Shown: piece after piece, positions 1 through 9,550 of the stretch | Layout: the number at the start of each line of letters is the position of its first letter | Position numbering within the stretch: the stretch's first letter is position 1 | Assembly: GCA_023430975.1 (NCBI GenBank) | Contig: JAEYYB010000093.1 | Span: forward strand, 8,398-72,397 | Reading direction: 5' to 3' | Length of the DNA stretch: 64,000 bases | Origin: Bacillota bacterium | Lineage (GTDB): Bacteria > Bacillota > Clostridia > Acetivibrionales > DSM-2933 | Position numbers and translations under genes: made by a program | The notes under the pieces: generated by a model | Seen by the model: only the letters and a program-made list of their open reading frames with translations | Databases searched by the model: none | Told to the model about the DNA's origin: nothing

Positions 1-1710
1 TTCTTCTTCAGCATCAGTAAGTTTATAAAGTTCCTTTGTCTCCTGAAGATTTTTACCGTCAGTTCCCATAATTATCTTTATGCAGGGTATATCAAGTAAA
101 GCCTGTCCATACATTTTTATGCTACTATCAAGAAAATCGACTATGCTATGTGATATAATAGCAATTCCTGCTTCATATTTTCTTGCTCTTTTTTCTACAT
201 TCCTTAAAAACACCAATGACTGAGGAACATTTGGATCTATCATTAGGTAACTTTCATCACAGATAAGTAAAACTTTTTCATTACGGTCTTTACTCATCTG
301 CTCCCAACACCAAGTAAGTAAATTGAAGTATTGAGTTCTTTTAATATTATCTGATGTATTCTGTAATGAATTTGTATCAAGACATATACACCTTGATTTA
401 GGATTGATATTACTATATCCATTCCATAAAAATGAATCGCTGCCCTTTGTTATATCAAACAGAAGTAAACATAAATCCTTATTAATATGTTTTTCATCAC
501 CTTTAACAGTTTGAGCCTTATTCTCAATTAAATTATATAAATCTGTAAATGTAGGAAAATCATTATTTGACAATACACAAATATCAGTTTCCCATGATAT
601 GTTAAAGTTATGGTACAATTCAATAACACTTTGCTTTAGCACTGCTTTTTGCATATCAGTTAAGCTCGGTATATAAAGATTAAAGAATATCTCAAGGTTT
701 TTTATATGTAATGCCATATCATACATTCCATGTCCTTCATCTTTATAAAGCCTAACACCATCCTCATTGTCTTCATCTCTGGGTGAAGGTCTAATTTGGA
801 GTGGATTAATTCTCCCGTTACTTCCACCTCCAGCATTAATCCAGTCTCCATTTAAGTTGAAGCAAAGGTCTTCGTACTCTGACTCGGGATCGACAAAAAT
901 CAGCTTTGTTCCTTTCATATACTCAGACAATGCTATATGCTTTATTGCAGTTGATTTTCCTACACCTGCCACTCCTAATATAACCATATTCGTGTTAGTT
1001 CTGTCATTTCCACGTTTCCAAGTATCTACAATGACAAGACCCCCATTGTAATCCTTAGCCAGATAATAGCCAGTACCATCATTGAACCCTGATGACGCAA
1101 ATGGAAATCCACCTACAAAAGTTGACATTGGAACAATTCGCTCAATAATGCTTTCAATCTTTTGATTCGCAGGATACGTAGGTGAAATGTTTTGTAATGC
1201 TTCCTTTTGAAGGTTTGATAATGTACGCATTTTACACTTCATAACATTGACTACACTTTCAACCCTCCTGCAAACTTTACTGAAATTCTTTTCATCATGT
1301 GCAATAGGCATAATAGATATACTCATGAGCCCTACCGTTTCTCCATTTTGGTCAATTTGTAGCATGATTTTCTCACCATCATCTGCGGCCTTTTCTGCCC
1401 TCTGACGAGTAAGGGGGTCCTTTGCATTTTCCGCTGCACTCTTGTTTTGAATTATGCTCTTTGATATTGCAGAAATTAAAGCACCATTGTCAATTGGCTT
1501 AAATCCGATTGATACAATGGTGCTTGGTATGTTTGTTATTTTAGACAGCCAGCCAATATCTACTTTTTGAGGATATCTCACAACTCCATAAATCTTCCCG
1601 GTGTTTTCTCCAATAACCAGTGAGTTTCTCTTGATTTCAAGCCCCATTGGTGTAATTACATTCAACAAAGCTTGATTTACTGGTATGTTTTCAATATTTT
1701 GTTTAAACAT
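1..1710 (-). CDS. VirB4/TraE-type conjugation ATPase (3' end cut by window edge)
   Basis: An open frame reads leftward from ATG at 1710 (GGGAGGG ribosome site just upstream) to the window edge, about 570 codons. It contains Walker A GVAGVGKST near the middle and Walker B VLLICDESYLM, followed by a RNVEKRARKY stretch, typical of VirB4/TraC ATPases that power type IV secretion. The N-terminal part has the usual long pre-ATPase domain. It lies 15 bp downstream of a membrane-anchored protein that resembles a VirB4 N-terminal region. The C-terminus is outside the window. The family call is secure; the substrate is presumably the element's own transfer strand. Confidence 0.9.
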   Translation of the reverse strand, partial: MFKQNIENIPVNQALLNVITPMGLEIKRNSLVIGENTGKIYGVVRYPQKVDIGWLSKITNIPSTIVSIGFKPIDNGALISAISKSIIQNKSAAENAKDPLTRQRAEKAADDGEKIMLQIDQNGETVGLMSISIMPIAHDEKNFSKVCRRVESVVNVMKCKMRTLSNLQKEALQNISPTYPANQKIESIIERIVPMSTFVGGFPFASSGFNDGTGYYLAKDYNGGLVIVDTWKRGNDRTNTNMVILGVAGVGKSTAIKHIALSEYMKGTKLIFVDPESEYEDLCFNLNGDWINAGGGSNGRINPLQIRPSPRDEDNEDGVRLYKDEGHGMYDMALHIKNLEIFFNLYIPSLTDMQKAVLKQSVIELYHNFNISWETDICVLSNNDFPTFTDLYNLIENKAQTVKGDEKHINKDLCLLLFDITKGSDSFLWNGYSNINPKSRCICLDTNSLQNTSDNIKRTQYFNLLTWCWEQMSKDRNEKVLLICDESYLMIDPNVPQSLVFLRNVEKRARKYEAGIAIISHSIVDFLDSSIKMYGQALLDIPCIKIIMGTDGKNLQETKELYKLTDAEEE

Positions 1711-1725
1711 TATAATAAGCCCTCC

Positions 1726-2397
1726 CTAAAATTCATAAATCGGTATACTTGCATCAAAATCAGTATTCTCCAAGTGAGTGTAAGCTGGATTATTAATCAG
1801 GTTACAAAGCCTGACAATTTCCTGCTGATTAAGGATTTCACACTTTATTCCGCAACTTTCAAAGTTTGATGAGAAGTTTTTACTTCTTATATATAAATCT
1901 TGTTCACAGCCTTCTTCATACTTTGACCACAGTACTATGAAAAACTGCCTCTCAACCACCTCACCAGAAAGAACAAAGGTGCTTATTTCAAGCATTTCAT
2001 GTTTTAGTAGTTCTTTTTGTTTTGTATCTCTTGTTGCCATAAGGGATGAAAGTTCTGATATTAGTGGAGATATATCAACTGGTCTTGATACCGCAATAAA
2101 CTTAAATGGAAATTGTGTTGATGTTAATTCTGCTGTCAATGTCTTTATAAGGCTTTTCTTTTCATTTTTACTGAGCAAGTCAATGCTTATGGGCATAATT
2201 TTAAGAAAACATAAAATATGATTGTCTTTTGTATATAGGTATTTATCTTTTATATCCTTCACATTAATGAATTCATTTGCACTTATATCGGAACTACTTA
2301 CGGATTCCTTCTTCTTTTTCTCAGTATGTTTTACAAAATAGTAGGCACCTCCCCCGATGATACCTGTTATTAATATCATTATTATTGGTAATACCAT
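1726..2397 (-). CDS. Membrane-anchored VirB4-N-terminal-like transfer protein
   Basis: The 223-residue protein begins with one transmembrane segment (residues 2-22) followed by a Lys/Ser-rich linker. A soluble domain then opens with YLYTKDNHILCFLKI, a pattern seen at the start of VirB4/TraC proteins. It sits directly upstream of the VirB4 gene with a 15-bp gap, so the two are probably co-translated parts of one machine. The start has an AAGGTGAT ribosome site. The exact family is not recognised; a T4SS scaffold or VirB4 partner role is inferred from position and domain resemblance. Confidence 0.6.
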   Translation of the reverse strand: MVLPIIMILITGIIGGGAYYFVKHTEKKKKESVSSSDISANEFINVKDIKDKYLYTKDNHILCFLKIMPISIDLLSKNEKKSLIKTLTAELTSTQFPFKFIAVSRPVDISPLISELSSLMATRDTKQKELLKHEMLEISTFVLSGEVVERQFFIVLWSKYEEGCEQDLYIRSKNFSSNFESCGIKCEILNQQEIVRLCNLINNPAYTHLENTDFDASIPIYEF

Positions 2398-2559
2398 CTA
2401 ATCACCTTACCTTTCTGTTTCTTCCTCATAATCAAGGCTATCCATTATATAATGAGTCATATCAGCATTTTCAACACTCTTCATTTAAAAGTTAATTATC
2501 TTACCATTTTCGATTATTCTGTACAATCCTCTATGTCCCAGATAAATCACCTCACTTGC

Positions 2560-2931
2560 TTATATTTCTTTGTCAACTTCATAGTTATAAATCTCAATAA
2601 AAAATGCATCTTCTACTTCCTCAGGTGTATAATTCTTTGGTTCCTTAAATCTTTCATAGTACTTTTCAATCTCATTATCTGTAAGCGAAAGTAAATTCCC
2701 ATTATCATCAGAACCACAAACAAAAAACGTACCAGCAATGATATCTATGCCAATACGTCTATTTCCATCTAATGGTATACATTTACCCTCCTCATTGTCC
2801 ACAATTACGATATTCTTATCAATCTCAATAATTTCAATATACCCGCCAACTACCTCTTGCATTGATTTTAAATCATTTTGAATTTCCTTTACATATGGTT
2901 CTTTTTTGGGTTCTACAATTAACACTCTCAT
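2560..2931 (-). CDS. DUF3846-family protein
   Basis: The 123-residue protein starts MRVLIVEPKKEPYVKEI and has the pattern of DUF3846: an N-terminal strand with Pro, then a VGGYIEII motif, then NEEGKCIPLDGNRRIG. DUF3846 proteins are commonly carried by Firmicute conjugative elements; their function is unknown. An AAGGAGATG ribosome site lies before the ATG. It is upstream of the VirB4 genes in the same direction. Family call is confident, function unknown. Confidence 0.75.
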   Translation of the reverse strand: MRVLIVEPKKEPYVKEIQNDLKSMQEVVGGYIEIIEIDKNIVIVDNEEGKCIPLDGNRRIGIDIIAGTFFVCGSDDNGNLLSLTDNEIEKYYERFKEPKNYTPEEVEDAFFIEIYNYEVDKEI

Positions 2932-2982
2932 ATCAAATCATCTCCTTGTAATTTTTTATACTATCCCTGATATCCAAACCAT

Positions 2983-3215
2983 TTATTTCATTACCAACGC
3001 AAACCCATCAGTTTGTTCACGTGCAAACGGTTCAATTCTTGGCATGTCTCCACACAATTCAACTATTCTACCTTTAACCTCATCAGGTTTCTTACTATAA
3101 CAGAATCAACAATAGAATAACTCCCTTTGAAACTCTCATAGGTTTTCCTTTTGTTGCTAACAAACAAATTTCAAGATTTGCTCTTGTCCAGAATCCAAGC
3201 CCCCAAAACCAAGAT
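2983..3215 (-). pseudogene. Remnant of an MT-A70-type adenine methyltransferase
   Basis: Translation of the minus strand in three frames gives pieces of the C-terminal part of MT-A70-like DNA/RNA adenine methyltransferases: GFWTRANLEICLLATKGKP, then SIVDSVIV, then KKPDEVKGRIVELCGDMP and RIEPFARE, ending at TAA 2983. The pieces are in order but need two frame changes, and the N-terminal catalytic half is missing. It is therefore a degraded fragment. It occupies most of the 477-bp gap between the DUF3846 gene and the glycine-zipper gene. Confidence 0.8.
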
Positions 3216-3254
3216 GTACTTCACTTATTTATGGGAAAAGAAACCCCTAAAAAC

Positions 3255-3302
3255 AAAATACAATCATCTGCAGCTATACTCGCTACATCAAGATTGTATT
3301 TT
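3255..3302. terminator. Bidirectional terminator-like hairpin
   Basis: An 11-bp perfect stem (AAAATACAATC paired with GATTGTATTTT) with a 26-nt loop and T-rich flanks on both sides lies downstream of the gene at 3409-4959. The loop is long for a classic terminator, so confidence is moderate. Confidence 0.4.
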
Positions 3303-3408
3303 TATTAGAAATTTTTTATAGAGACTAAAATTTATTTTAGAAAGCTTGGAAAGCTAATAATAGCCAAAATAATTTATGTACGGAGCCCATCACTACCCTA
3401 AGTAGTTT

Positions 3409-4959
3409 TTATACATCAAGCAACTCATTATTTTTACCAAATATTTTTCCAGTTTTTATCTTAATGAATTCAAAAAACAAAAAAAGATATGTTTTCCAAA
3501 ATTCTTTTCTAACAATCTTTTCATGTGGCATAATAACAGTTTGACGTATTAAAATTGTTTCAAAAAAAATGGGTTCCAATTCTTTATAAGCATACTCATA
3601 TTGAGATTTTGCTTCTGAAGTTTTATTGTGACCTGACTGATACATATTTTCAAGCCATTTGGGTGTTATGGTATTATTTATCTTTTCTTCTATGATATTA
3701 TTAAATTCATCCTCAGTTATCATATAGTCAATTGCTAATTGAGATGCTACCTCTATAACCAATTCATACATTTTCTTAGCATCATCTTCTGATATTAAAT
3801 CAAGTAATTTTTTTGTTCCCACAGAAGCACCAATACCAATCCCCAAGCCTCCTAATATACTTCCTGCCGTTGCACCAATTACTGTACCAATACCAGGAAA
3901 TATCATAGTACCTAAAGTTCCTCCTGCTGTAGCTCCAGCCACACTACCAGCAACGCCACCAGCAACACCAGCAATATTTATAGATAAATTTTTGCTAAAC
4001 TGTTTCCAAGAAATTTTTTTACTTACAAGAGCTTTGTAGAAATCTGGAATTGAAGTTAATGTCGTTGTAAAACCTATTGTTACAATGTTCGTCCTAAGAA
4101 CCTTTACAACTGCATTTTTAGCTGCAGCACCTACTAATTTTTTCCCAAGTACACCAGTGGCTATTTTATGAATAATTTCCTTTCCTATATCAGATTTATA
4201 TAATTGATCAATTACTTTTTTTGATACTTTTGACGTAAAAACTATAAAACTTCTACCTGTGGCAGTTCTAATAAACTGTTGTGTAATAACACCTGTACTA
4301 AATGCAAAAAATCCAGTTTTAAGACCTGTTGTAACTGATATCTTTAAAGCATCTGTTTTGTCCATCCCATTCCATAAACAATTAGCATATTGTACAACAA
4401 ACGAAATACCAAAAGCATATGATGTAGTAACACATTGTGCCTTTGCATCAAAAATTAACGAATCTATATTTCCTGCTTTTGCGATATTTTTAGCTTGTTG
4501 ATAGGTCACATCACCTTTTTTAACAATTTTTATTGCTTCATCTGGATTATGTACCCCCGGAACTTTTCCCTCCTTAATTTTTTCTGACATTTTATTGATG
4601 GCTTCATTGTATTGGTCATTTGGTACTTCAAGCAATTGATTTTTATATCTATATAAACCTGTTTTTGTATCAAATGCCGAATTGATAGAATCTTCAGCAC
4701 TTTTATAATATTTAGTTTGAATCATTCTTTTATTTACAATTCTATCCGCACCATTTTTCTTATTATTTATACCAACTTTATTAACTTTCTTCCCACTAAG
4801 TTTATCATTTAATGCATTTGCATCTTCTGCTGTAAACCCATGTCCAGATTTTTCATTTGCATACTTAGTCCATTGTAAATCTTCAATATTTTTTGCTGAT
4901 TCAGTAGAAAATATACCGTTTTCAACAGTTTCTATAAAGTGTTTTTTCTTTTTTTTCAT
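3409..4959 (-). CDS. Glycine-zipper membrane protein of unknown function
   Basis: The 516-residue protein has a soluble N-terminal half with GHGFTAEDANALNDKLSG. Hydrophobic segments follow around residues 190-290, and then a long Gly/Ala-rich zipper (residues about 330-380, repeats of GxxxG such as GGVAGSVAGATAGG). A charged C-terminal tail of about 130 residues ends it. Glycine zippers insert into membranes and occur in effectors, lysis proteins and anchors. The ribosome site AAGGAGATT precedes ATG. It stands alone, flanked by a terminator-like hairpin downstream. Cargo such as a membrane-acting effector is possible; no function can be assigned. Confidence 0.55.
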   Translation of the reverse strand: MKKKKKHFIETVENGIFSTESAKNIEDLQWTKYANEKSGHGFTAEDANALNDKLSGKKVNKVGINNKKNGADRIVNKRMIQTKYYKSAEDSINSAFDTKTGLYRYKNQLLEVPNDQYNEAINKMSEKIKEGKVPGVHNPDEAIKIVKKGDVTYQQAKNIAKAGNIDSLIFDAKAQCVTTSYAFGISFVVQYANCLWNGMDKTDALKISVTTGLKTGFFAFSTGVITQQFIRTATGRSFIVFTSKVSKKVIDQLYKSDIGKEIIHKIATGVLGKKLVGAAAKNAVVKVLRTNIVTIGFTTTLTSIPDFYKALVSKKISWKQFSKNLSINIAGVAGGVAGSVAGATAGGTLGTMIFPGIGTVIGATAGSILGGLGIGIGASVGTKKLLDLISEDDAKKMYELVIEVASQLAIDYMITEDEFNNIIEEKINNTITPKWLENMYQSGHNKTSEAKSQYEYAYKELEPIFFETILIRQTVIMPHEKIVRKEFWKTYLFLFFEFIKIKTGKIFGKNNELLDV

Positions 4960-5143
4960 GTTAATCTCCTTATTAAAAAAGACTAGTTTTAAATTATTTC
5001 TACAATTTCATACATTTTTCCTGCTATAATTTGTTAACATCAGTATATTTTCTCTATGTTGGTACAGAGTGATATTATTAATCTACTTTTTCAAAAAAGT
5101 ACCATGTGAAAAACCATAAACATATTAGCCTAGCTCATCGCAA

Positions 5144-6913
5144 CTATCCTGGACCAATATGCCAATCATCAAAAACACTACCATATACCTCTATGCTGCT
5201 AGTTAAATTTACCGATATCATACCAGCAGGTGTCCATGCATCAATCACATCAGTGTAAGTAGTGTATTTGCCATTTGAATACCAAACTGGGGTAAAATGA
5301 ACCCTATGATTATAAGACGAATATATATTGGGTTTGAAATTAAAAGCAGAATTGTATCCATCAGAAAGTATATCAAGCAATCTCCAATATGTCCTATATT
5401 CATACTCAGGAAAGTATGTCACAGCATTTTGAGCACCTGTTATATGTGATTCCGGTGCATTTGAAGTAAAATTCGTTGATACATTTATATTAATGCCATA
5501 ACCTGATTTAATTGACTTTCCACTGCTTGTTGGAACATTACCATCTGGTGTAATATTGTTTGTTGCTTTTATGGTTGCATAATATTTTGTGTATTCATAT
5601 ACCCAGTCACCAAAGTCTTTCCAATATCCATTATCAACCCAGTGCCCCCATGATTTATAATGTCCTTTTCCCTTTCCATCGGATACCCATGTTCTATGAG
5701 AACACCACTTCATTACCTCCACCCATCTCCAATCCGCTTTCCACCACGCATTCCACACTCCCCATTTAGCATTTTCCTTTTGTTCCTTTTTTGGCAATTC
5801 AGGAACAATGAAGCTTTCATTTCTATCTGTTGCTTTTGGATTTGGTGGATCGTTACTGCTCATATCAATGACATTTACCCTTATCAATGACTTATCCAAG
5901 TTTCCACCCTGATTGCTTACAGAAATCACTATATTTTGTGGGGTTTTGGGTGTTCTCCACTTACACCATACAATCTGACTTTCTCCTTCAGGAATGACTA
6001 TATTAGTAACTTTATATGATTTTCCATTTACTTTAAATACAACAGTTGCCGGATTATCTGGAGTTATTCTTCCATTTGCATATAAATTAACAGCAGTTAT
6101 TACATCCGTTTCAACCCTATATTCATAATCATAGAGTCCAACTGATAAAACCTCTTCCTTTTCATTAAACTTTATGATACCTAATCCCAAACATGAAATT
6201 ATTTGATTATTAGTTGCAGCGGAATTTGTCGAGCCATTCCATGCCTCATAACCTAGATCAGACTTTTCAAGAAACATTGCAAGTGGAAGATTTTTATGAG
6301 AAAGACTTACCATTTTTCTTCTTAGACCACCACTCAATTGCTGATCATATAAAGCTGCTTCTGTTGCTGTCATACCAAACTTTGCACCTTGAAAAGTAAA
6401 ATATGCAATTGGTTCAAGAAGAAGTTTATATTTTCCACTAATAAGTTCTTCATAGTTAATTCCACTATCATTTGCAATCATCATAATAGCATACTCTGAG
6501 CAAAAATATTGTTTTATTGCTTTAATATTGGTGCTGCCATTAGAACTTATAATCTTGGGTAATTCATTTTTTACATTTCTATAAGAATAGCCACCAACAT
6601 GCTGGATCAAAAATCCGCCGTTTTGATAATCTATCTTACTTTTCTTATCAAAGGATATTAGGGATTTTTGAATAATCTTATTTGTGTAATCAATAGGTAT
6701 TGATACAACATATTTATCAACTACTCTGACAACCGAAACCCTTACCCCATCATTTCCAGGACTCCAATAATTATCAGCAGTCCCATATCCCATTCCGCTA
6801 CCACCTGCATCTATATTTCCTTCCCCTACAGCATATACACTTTTGACAATTGAAAAAGATACAAGTAACATACAACAAACCAATAAAATCTTCATTTTAT
6901 GTTTCATATTCAT
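5144..6913 (-). CDS. Large secreted/surface protein of the conjugative element
   Basis: The 589-residue protein has a typical signal peptide: a basic start MNMKHKMK, a hydrophobic core and an AVG cleavage area near residue 29. The remainder is hydrophilic with a beta-rich central part and an unusual Trp-rich stretch around residues 375-440 (repeated W-x-x-W, KSWGHWVDNGYWKDFGDW). No sorting motif or C-terminal anchor is visible. It could be an adhesin or a pilus-associated surface factor acting outside the cell during transfer, but I do not recognise the family. Confidence 0.55.
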   Translation of the reverse strand: MNMKHKMKILLVCCMLLVSFSIVKSVYAVGEGNIDAGGSGMGYGTADNYWSPGNDGVRVSVVRVVDKYVVSIPIDYTNKIIQKSLISFDKKSKIDYQNGGFLIQHVGGYSYRNVKNELPKIISSNGSTNIKAIKQYFCSEYAIMMIANDSGINYEELISGKYKLLLEPIAYFTFQGAKFGMTATEAALYDQQLSGGLRRKMVSLSHKNLPLAMFLEKSDLGYEAWNGSTNSAATNNQIISCLGLGIIKFNEKEEVLSVGLYDYEYRVETDVITAVNLYANGRITPDNPATVVFKVNGKSYKVTNIVIPEGESQIVWCKWRTPKTPQNIVISVSNQGGNLDKSLIRVNVIDMSSNDPPNPKATDRNESFIVPELPKKEQKENAKWGVWNAWWKADWRWVEVMKWCSHRTWVSDGKGKGHYKSWGHWVDNGYWKDFGDWVYEYTKYYATIKATNNITPDGNVPTSSGKSIKSGYGININVSTNFTSNAPESHITGAQNAVTYFPEYEYRTYWRLLDILSDGYNSAFNFKPNIYSSYNHRVHFTPVWYSNGKYTTYTDVIDAWTPAGMISVNLTSSIEVYGSVFDDWHIGPG

Positions 6914-6932
6914 GTGTTTCCTCCATAAAATA

Positions 6933-6959
6933 AAGAGCCAGGTCTTTGACCAAGCTCTT
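6933..6959 (-). terminator. Rho-independent terminator after the YwqG-like gene
   Basis: In the minus direction, AAGAGC..GGTC pairs with GACC..GCTCTT around an AAA loop, followed by TTTATTTTAT. It separates the gene at 6998-7864 from the secreted protein gene. Confidence 0.7.
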
Positions 6960-6997
6960 CACCTTAATTATTATTCAAATATCGATTAATCATTGTT

Positions 6998-7864
6998 TTA
7001 ACTTGAGTATAAAGAAAGATACGTTCTATCAAAGTTTTTATTCATCAAATCTTCTTTTCTTATAAAGAAATGTATCTCTCCACAGTCCCACCACTGAAAG
7101 CCTACGTCAGAATCCGAGGTTATTTCAAGCAACATTTTTATATTTTTCACTTCATCCTGTGCCTTCTTTTCATCCCCATTATAAAATGCAGCAATTTTAT
7201 CAATTTCACTTTCTGAATAACCATATGGTTCATTTAGGATAATCTTTAAAGCTGCTTCTATTTCTGCATCATCATGTTGTCCTTCTGGATATCCAAACAT
7301 ACACCCTATGTAGCTATCATCCTTACCTTTTAGTTCTTCCTTTAATTCAAAATAAGCATCCTCATCCTTTATAGCTTCATAATCCATATAAGCATAATTA
7401 GGAATTTCAATGCTTGAGCATGCAACAATCTTGTGAGGAATAAACTGCTCGTAAATATCATCTAAAACTGTAGGCTCTGCAATTTTTAAAAGTTCTAAAT
7501 CTTTATCACTTTCTATATAAATAACTTTATGCTCGATATCATAAGCAGGTTCGTCAATTCCCATAAAGAAATACAATACTCCACTTTTAGGAATAACACC
7601 TTCTTCATCATGAATGCTAATTTCTTTTAAATTAAGCTGAGCAATAAATGTCATTGGCTCCCCATCAGATGTAAGCGGCCATTCAAATCCTTTTGGAACA
7701 TCAGGAAAACCACCAACTCTTGAATTACCAATTGTTTTATAGTCATCTTCTTCAACAATTTTAAGATGAATAGATTTTTTTATATTGTTAAGTATATAAT
7801 CCTTCTCATCCGAGAGTCCGTATTCTCCAATCAGTTTGTTAATCTCATCAACTGAATAACTCAT
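6998..7864 (-). CDS. YwqG/DUF1963-family protein
   Basis: The 288-residue protein contains the DUF1963 hallmarks: VGGFPDVPKGFEWP near residue 50, then FIAQLNLKEI, then GVLYFFMG, and a C-terminal DVGFQWWDCGEIHFFI. YwqG-like proteins are cytoplasmic, often found beside toxin or phage genes, with no firm biochemical role. The ribosome site is AAGGAGGG. Downstream lies a good terminator, so this gene ends a transcription unit. Confidence 0.7.
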   Translation of the reverse strand: MSYSVDEINKLIGEYGLSDEKDYILNNIKKSIHLKIVEEDDYKTIGNSRVGGFPDVPKGFEWPLTSDGEPMTFIAQLNLKEISIHDEEGVIPKSGVLYFFMGIDEPAYDIEHKVIYIESDKDLELLKIAEPTVLDDIYEQFIPHKIVACSSIEIPNYAYMDYEAIKDEDAYFELKEELKGKDDSYIGCMFGYPEGQHDDAEIEAALKIILNEPYGYSESEIDKIAAFYNGDEKKAQDEVKNIKMLLEITSDSDVGFQWWDCGEIHFFIRKEDLMNKNFDRTYLSLYSS

Positions 7865-7918
7865 TTTAAGCCCTCCTTGTTCATTATCTATTTTTGTTTA
7901 TGATTCTGAAACAATGTT

Positions 7919-8473
7919 TTAATCCATTTTTCCTATCTGTTTATTAATATCTCCTTTCGAATCGCTAATTCCTTTGACATTATCCCCACTATCATCAGTC
8001 CATCCAAACCCAGGTACATATACCTGACCTTTTTCATTTTTCTCTCCAGCAGAAGGTTCCACCTTTTTATTCTTTATAGGAGTACTTTTAGGTTTTTCTG
8101 TCTTCCTTTCTTCCTGAATGACCTCATGCTTTATAACTGGTGTAGGTGGTGGAGGTTGTTTTCTATTATCAATTTTGGTTAAGGGTACAACTTGACTTGA
8201 GCTGTCCATAACAATTGTATCCGAATTATTAGCCTTATTACCTTCCTTTACTCCTATTTTGTCATTTGCAACCTTTTGTGTTGGTGCAATCTGAGTCTCA
8301 GCATCTTCAATTTTATCATCAATCCTTACCACATTTGCGTCCTCAGACTGATGTTTTCCTGCATCTATTGATTTGTTATTATTCATTATGATAAGTGAAG
8401 TTATGCTTATAACGATTACTCCAATTGCCAATATAAAAATTATCAGCTTTTTGTTTGTTTTAAAGTCTTGCAT
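7919..8473 (-). CDS. Single-pass membrane protein with disordered extracytoplasmic tail
   Basis: The 184-residue protein has a short cytoplasmic N-terminus and one transmembrane helix (residues about 11-31). A low-complexity tail rich in Lys, Pro, Asp and Thr follows, with PPPPTP in its middle and a small conserved-looking end YVPGFGWTDDSGD. It follows the Tad locus in the same direction and has a GGGGGGAT ribosome site. It might link pilus or transfer complex parts across the wall; the family is not recognised. Confidence 0.45.
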   Translation of the reverse strand: MQDFKTNKKLIIFILAIGVIVISITSLIIMNNNKSIDAGKHQSEDANVVRIDDKIEDAETQIAPTQKVANDKIGVKEGNKANNSDTIVMDSSSQVVPLTKIDNRKQPPPPTPVIKHEVIQEERKTEKPKSTPIKNKKVEPSAGEKNEKGQVYVPGFGWTDDSGDNVKGISDSKGDINKQIGKMD

Positions 8474-8594
8474 CGTTATCCCCCCAAGCGACTTAATATC
8501 CTAAATTATGAAACATTACCAGTTGTCTGAATAGATTTTAACTCTTTTTACTTTCAATGTCCAGACAAAAGCAAACATTTGTTTTATTTTTACT

Positions 8595-9140
8595 CTAAAA
8601 CTTTGGTACATATTCTGCTTTTACATCTAAATTCATTTTTATTGCCGGCAAAACTTCCCATCCAAATGATAGTGGAACTTCAATATGAATCTTTGCTTCA
8701 ACATTGAATTTATTTGCTGTTTCTTTATTAGTAGGTGCAAGCGGTGCATTTACTATATTAAGAGAAACATTAGATAATTTATACTCAAGTTTATCCCCTG
8801 CATATTTTATATAAATCCCTTTGCTTTCATTTACTCCTAATTCTCTTTCAAGAATTGAATATATATTATCTGTGTCAATTTTTTGATGCCATCCTAAATC
8901 TGTGTAATCGTATGCTCCAGAATATCCTTCCCTTAGTCCATTAAATAATTCATCATAGTTGGCTGTTGCTATCTGGATAGCTGCCTTCTCTAATGCATCT
9001 CTTACACCACTTACTATAATAGACAACCTAATAGATTCAAAAACAACACTTGCCATCATAATAATAGCCAGTGCTGTAACTGCAGCAAATATCATAGAAT
9101 TACCAGATTTATCTTTTAATATTTTTACAATCCTTGTCAT
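8595..9140 (-). CDS. TadE/TadG-like pseudopilin
   Basis: The 181-residue protein starts with basic residues, a prepilin-like KSGNSMIF site at residues 11-18 and a long hydrophobic segment, then an exported domain. This is the architecture of Tad minor pseudopilins. The ATG overlaps the stop of the previous gene (ATGA), which indicates translational coupling. It ends the Tad locus. The exact subtype is uncertain because sequence conservation in these proteins is low. Confidence 0.6.
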   Translation of the reverse strand: MTRIVKILKDKSGNSMIFAAVTALAIIMMASVVFESIRLSIIVSGVRDALEKAAIQIATANYDELFNGLREGYSGAYDYTDLGWHQKIDTDNIYSILERELGVNESKGIYIKYAGDKLEYKLSNVSLNIVNAPLAPTNKETANKFNVEAKIHIEVPLSFGWEVLPAIKMNLDVKAEYVPKF

Positions 9141-9538
9141 TTGTGATATACCTCGCTCTTTCCCGTTGCTTTTGCTGTCAGTAAGATCGGAAATGAACCA
9201 AAATGAAAAAATCCTATGTCTACCTTATCATTCAGTATCAACGTAACTTCTTCATTAAGCTGAATATCTCCGGACTTTGACCATGAAACCTGTGGCTCTA
9301 ATCCAGTCTGTTTTTTTAGTTCCTGAAGCTTTATATCTACCTCACCTCCGACTCTGCCGGATATTTCTGCTTCCCTACAAAGTTCATTTACAAATATATT
9401 TAGTTTATATTTAGTCATAAGAACATGATATACATTTATAACAAGAACTATTGTAAGTACTGCAACGAATACCTTAACAACTACATCTATGTATCCTTCG
9501 CCTTTCCTTGACTCAAATATAATTTTCAAAACCCTCAT
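9137..9538 (-). CDS. DUF4320-family TadE-like pseudopilin
   Basis: The 133-residue protein has RKGEGYIDVVVKVF at residues 11-24, followed by one hydrophobic helix and a small exported domain. The K-G-E-G / Y-I-D pattern resembles the class III prepilin cleavage site, and matches the site in the small protein at 19071-19301. DUF4320 proteins accompany Tad-like loci in clostridial elements. The ribosome site is AGGGGGAA. It is probably processed by the prepilin peptidase at 15286-15831 (inference). Confidence 0.65.
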   Translation of the reverse strand: MRVLKIIFESRKGEGYIDVVVKVFVAVLTIVLVINVYHVLMTKYKLNIFVNELCREAEISGRVGGEVDIKLQELKKQTGLEPQVSWSKSGDIQLNEEVTLILNDKVDIGFFHFGSFPILLTAKATGKSEVYHK

Positions 9539-9550
9539 AGCAGTTTCCCC

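Noticed and set aside
2407..2484. Possible 25-codon ORF between the DUF3846 gene and the VirB4-like pair
   Set aside because: No ribosome site and no recognisable sequence. It could be real but cannot be supported.
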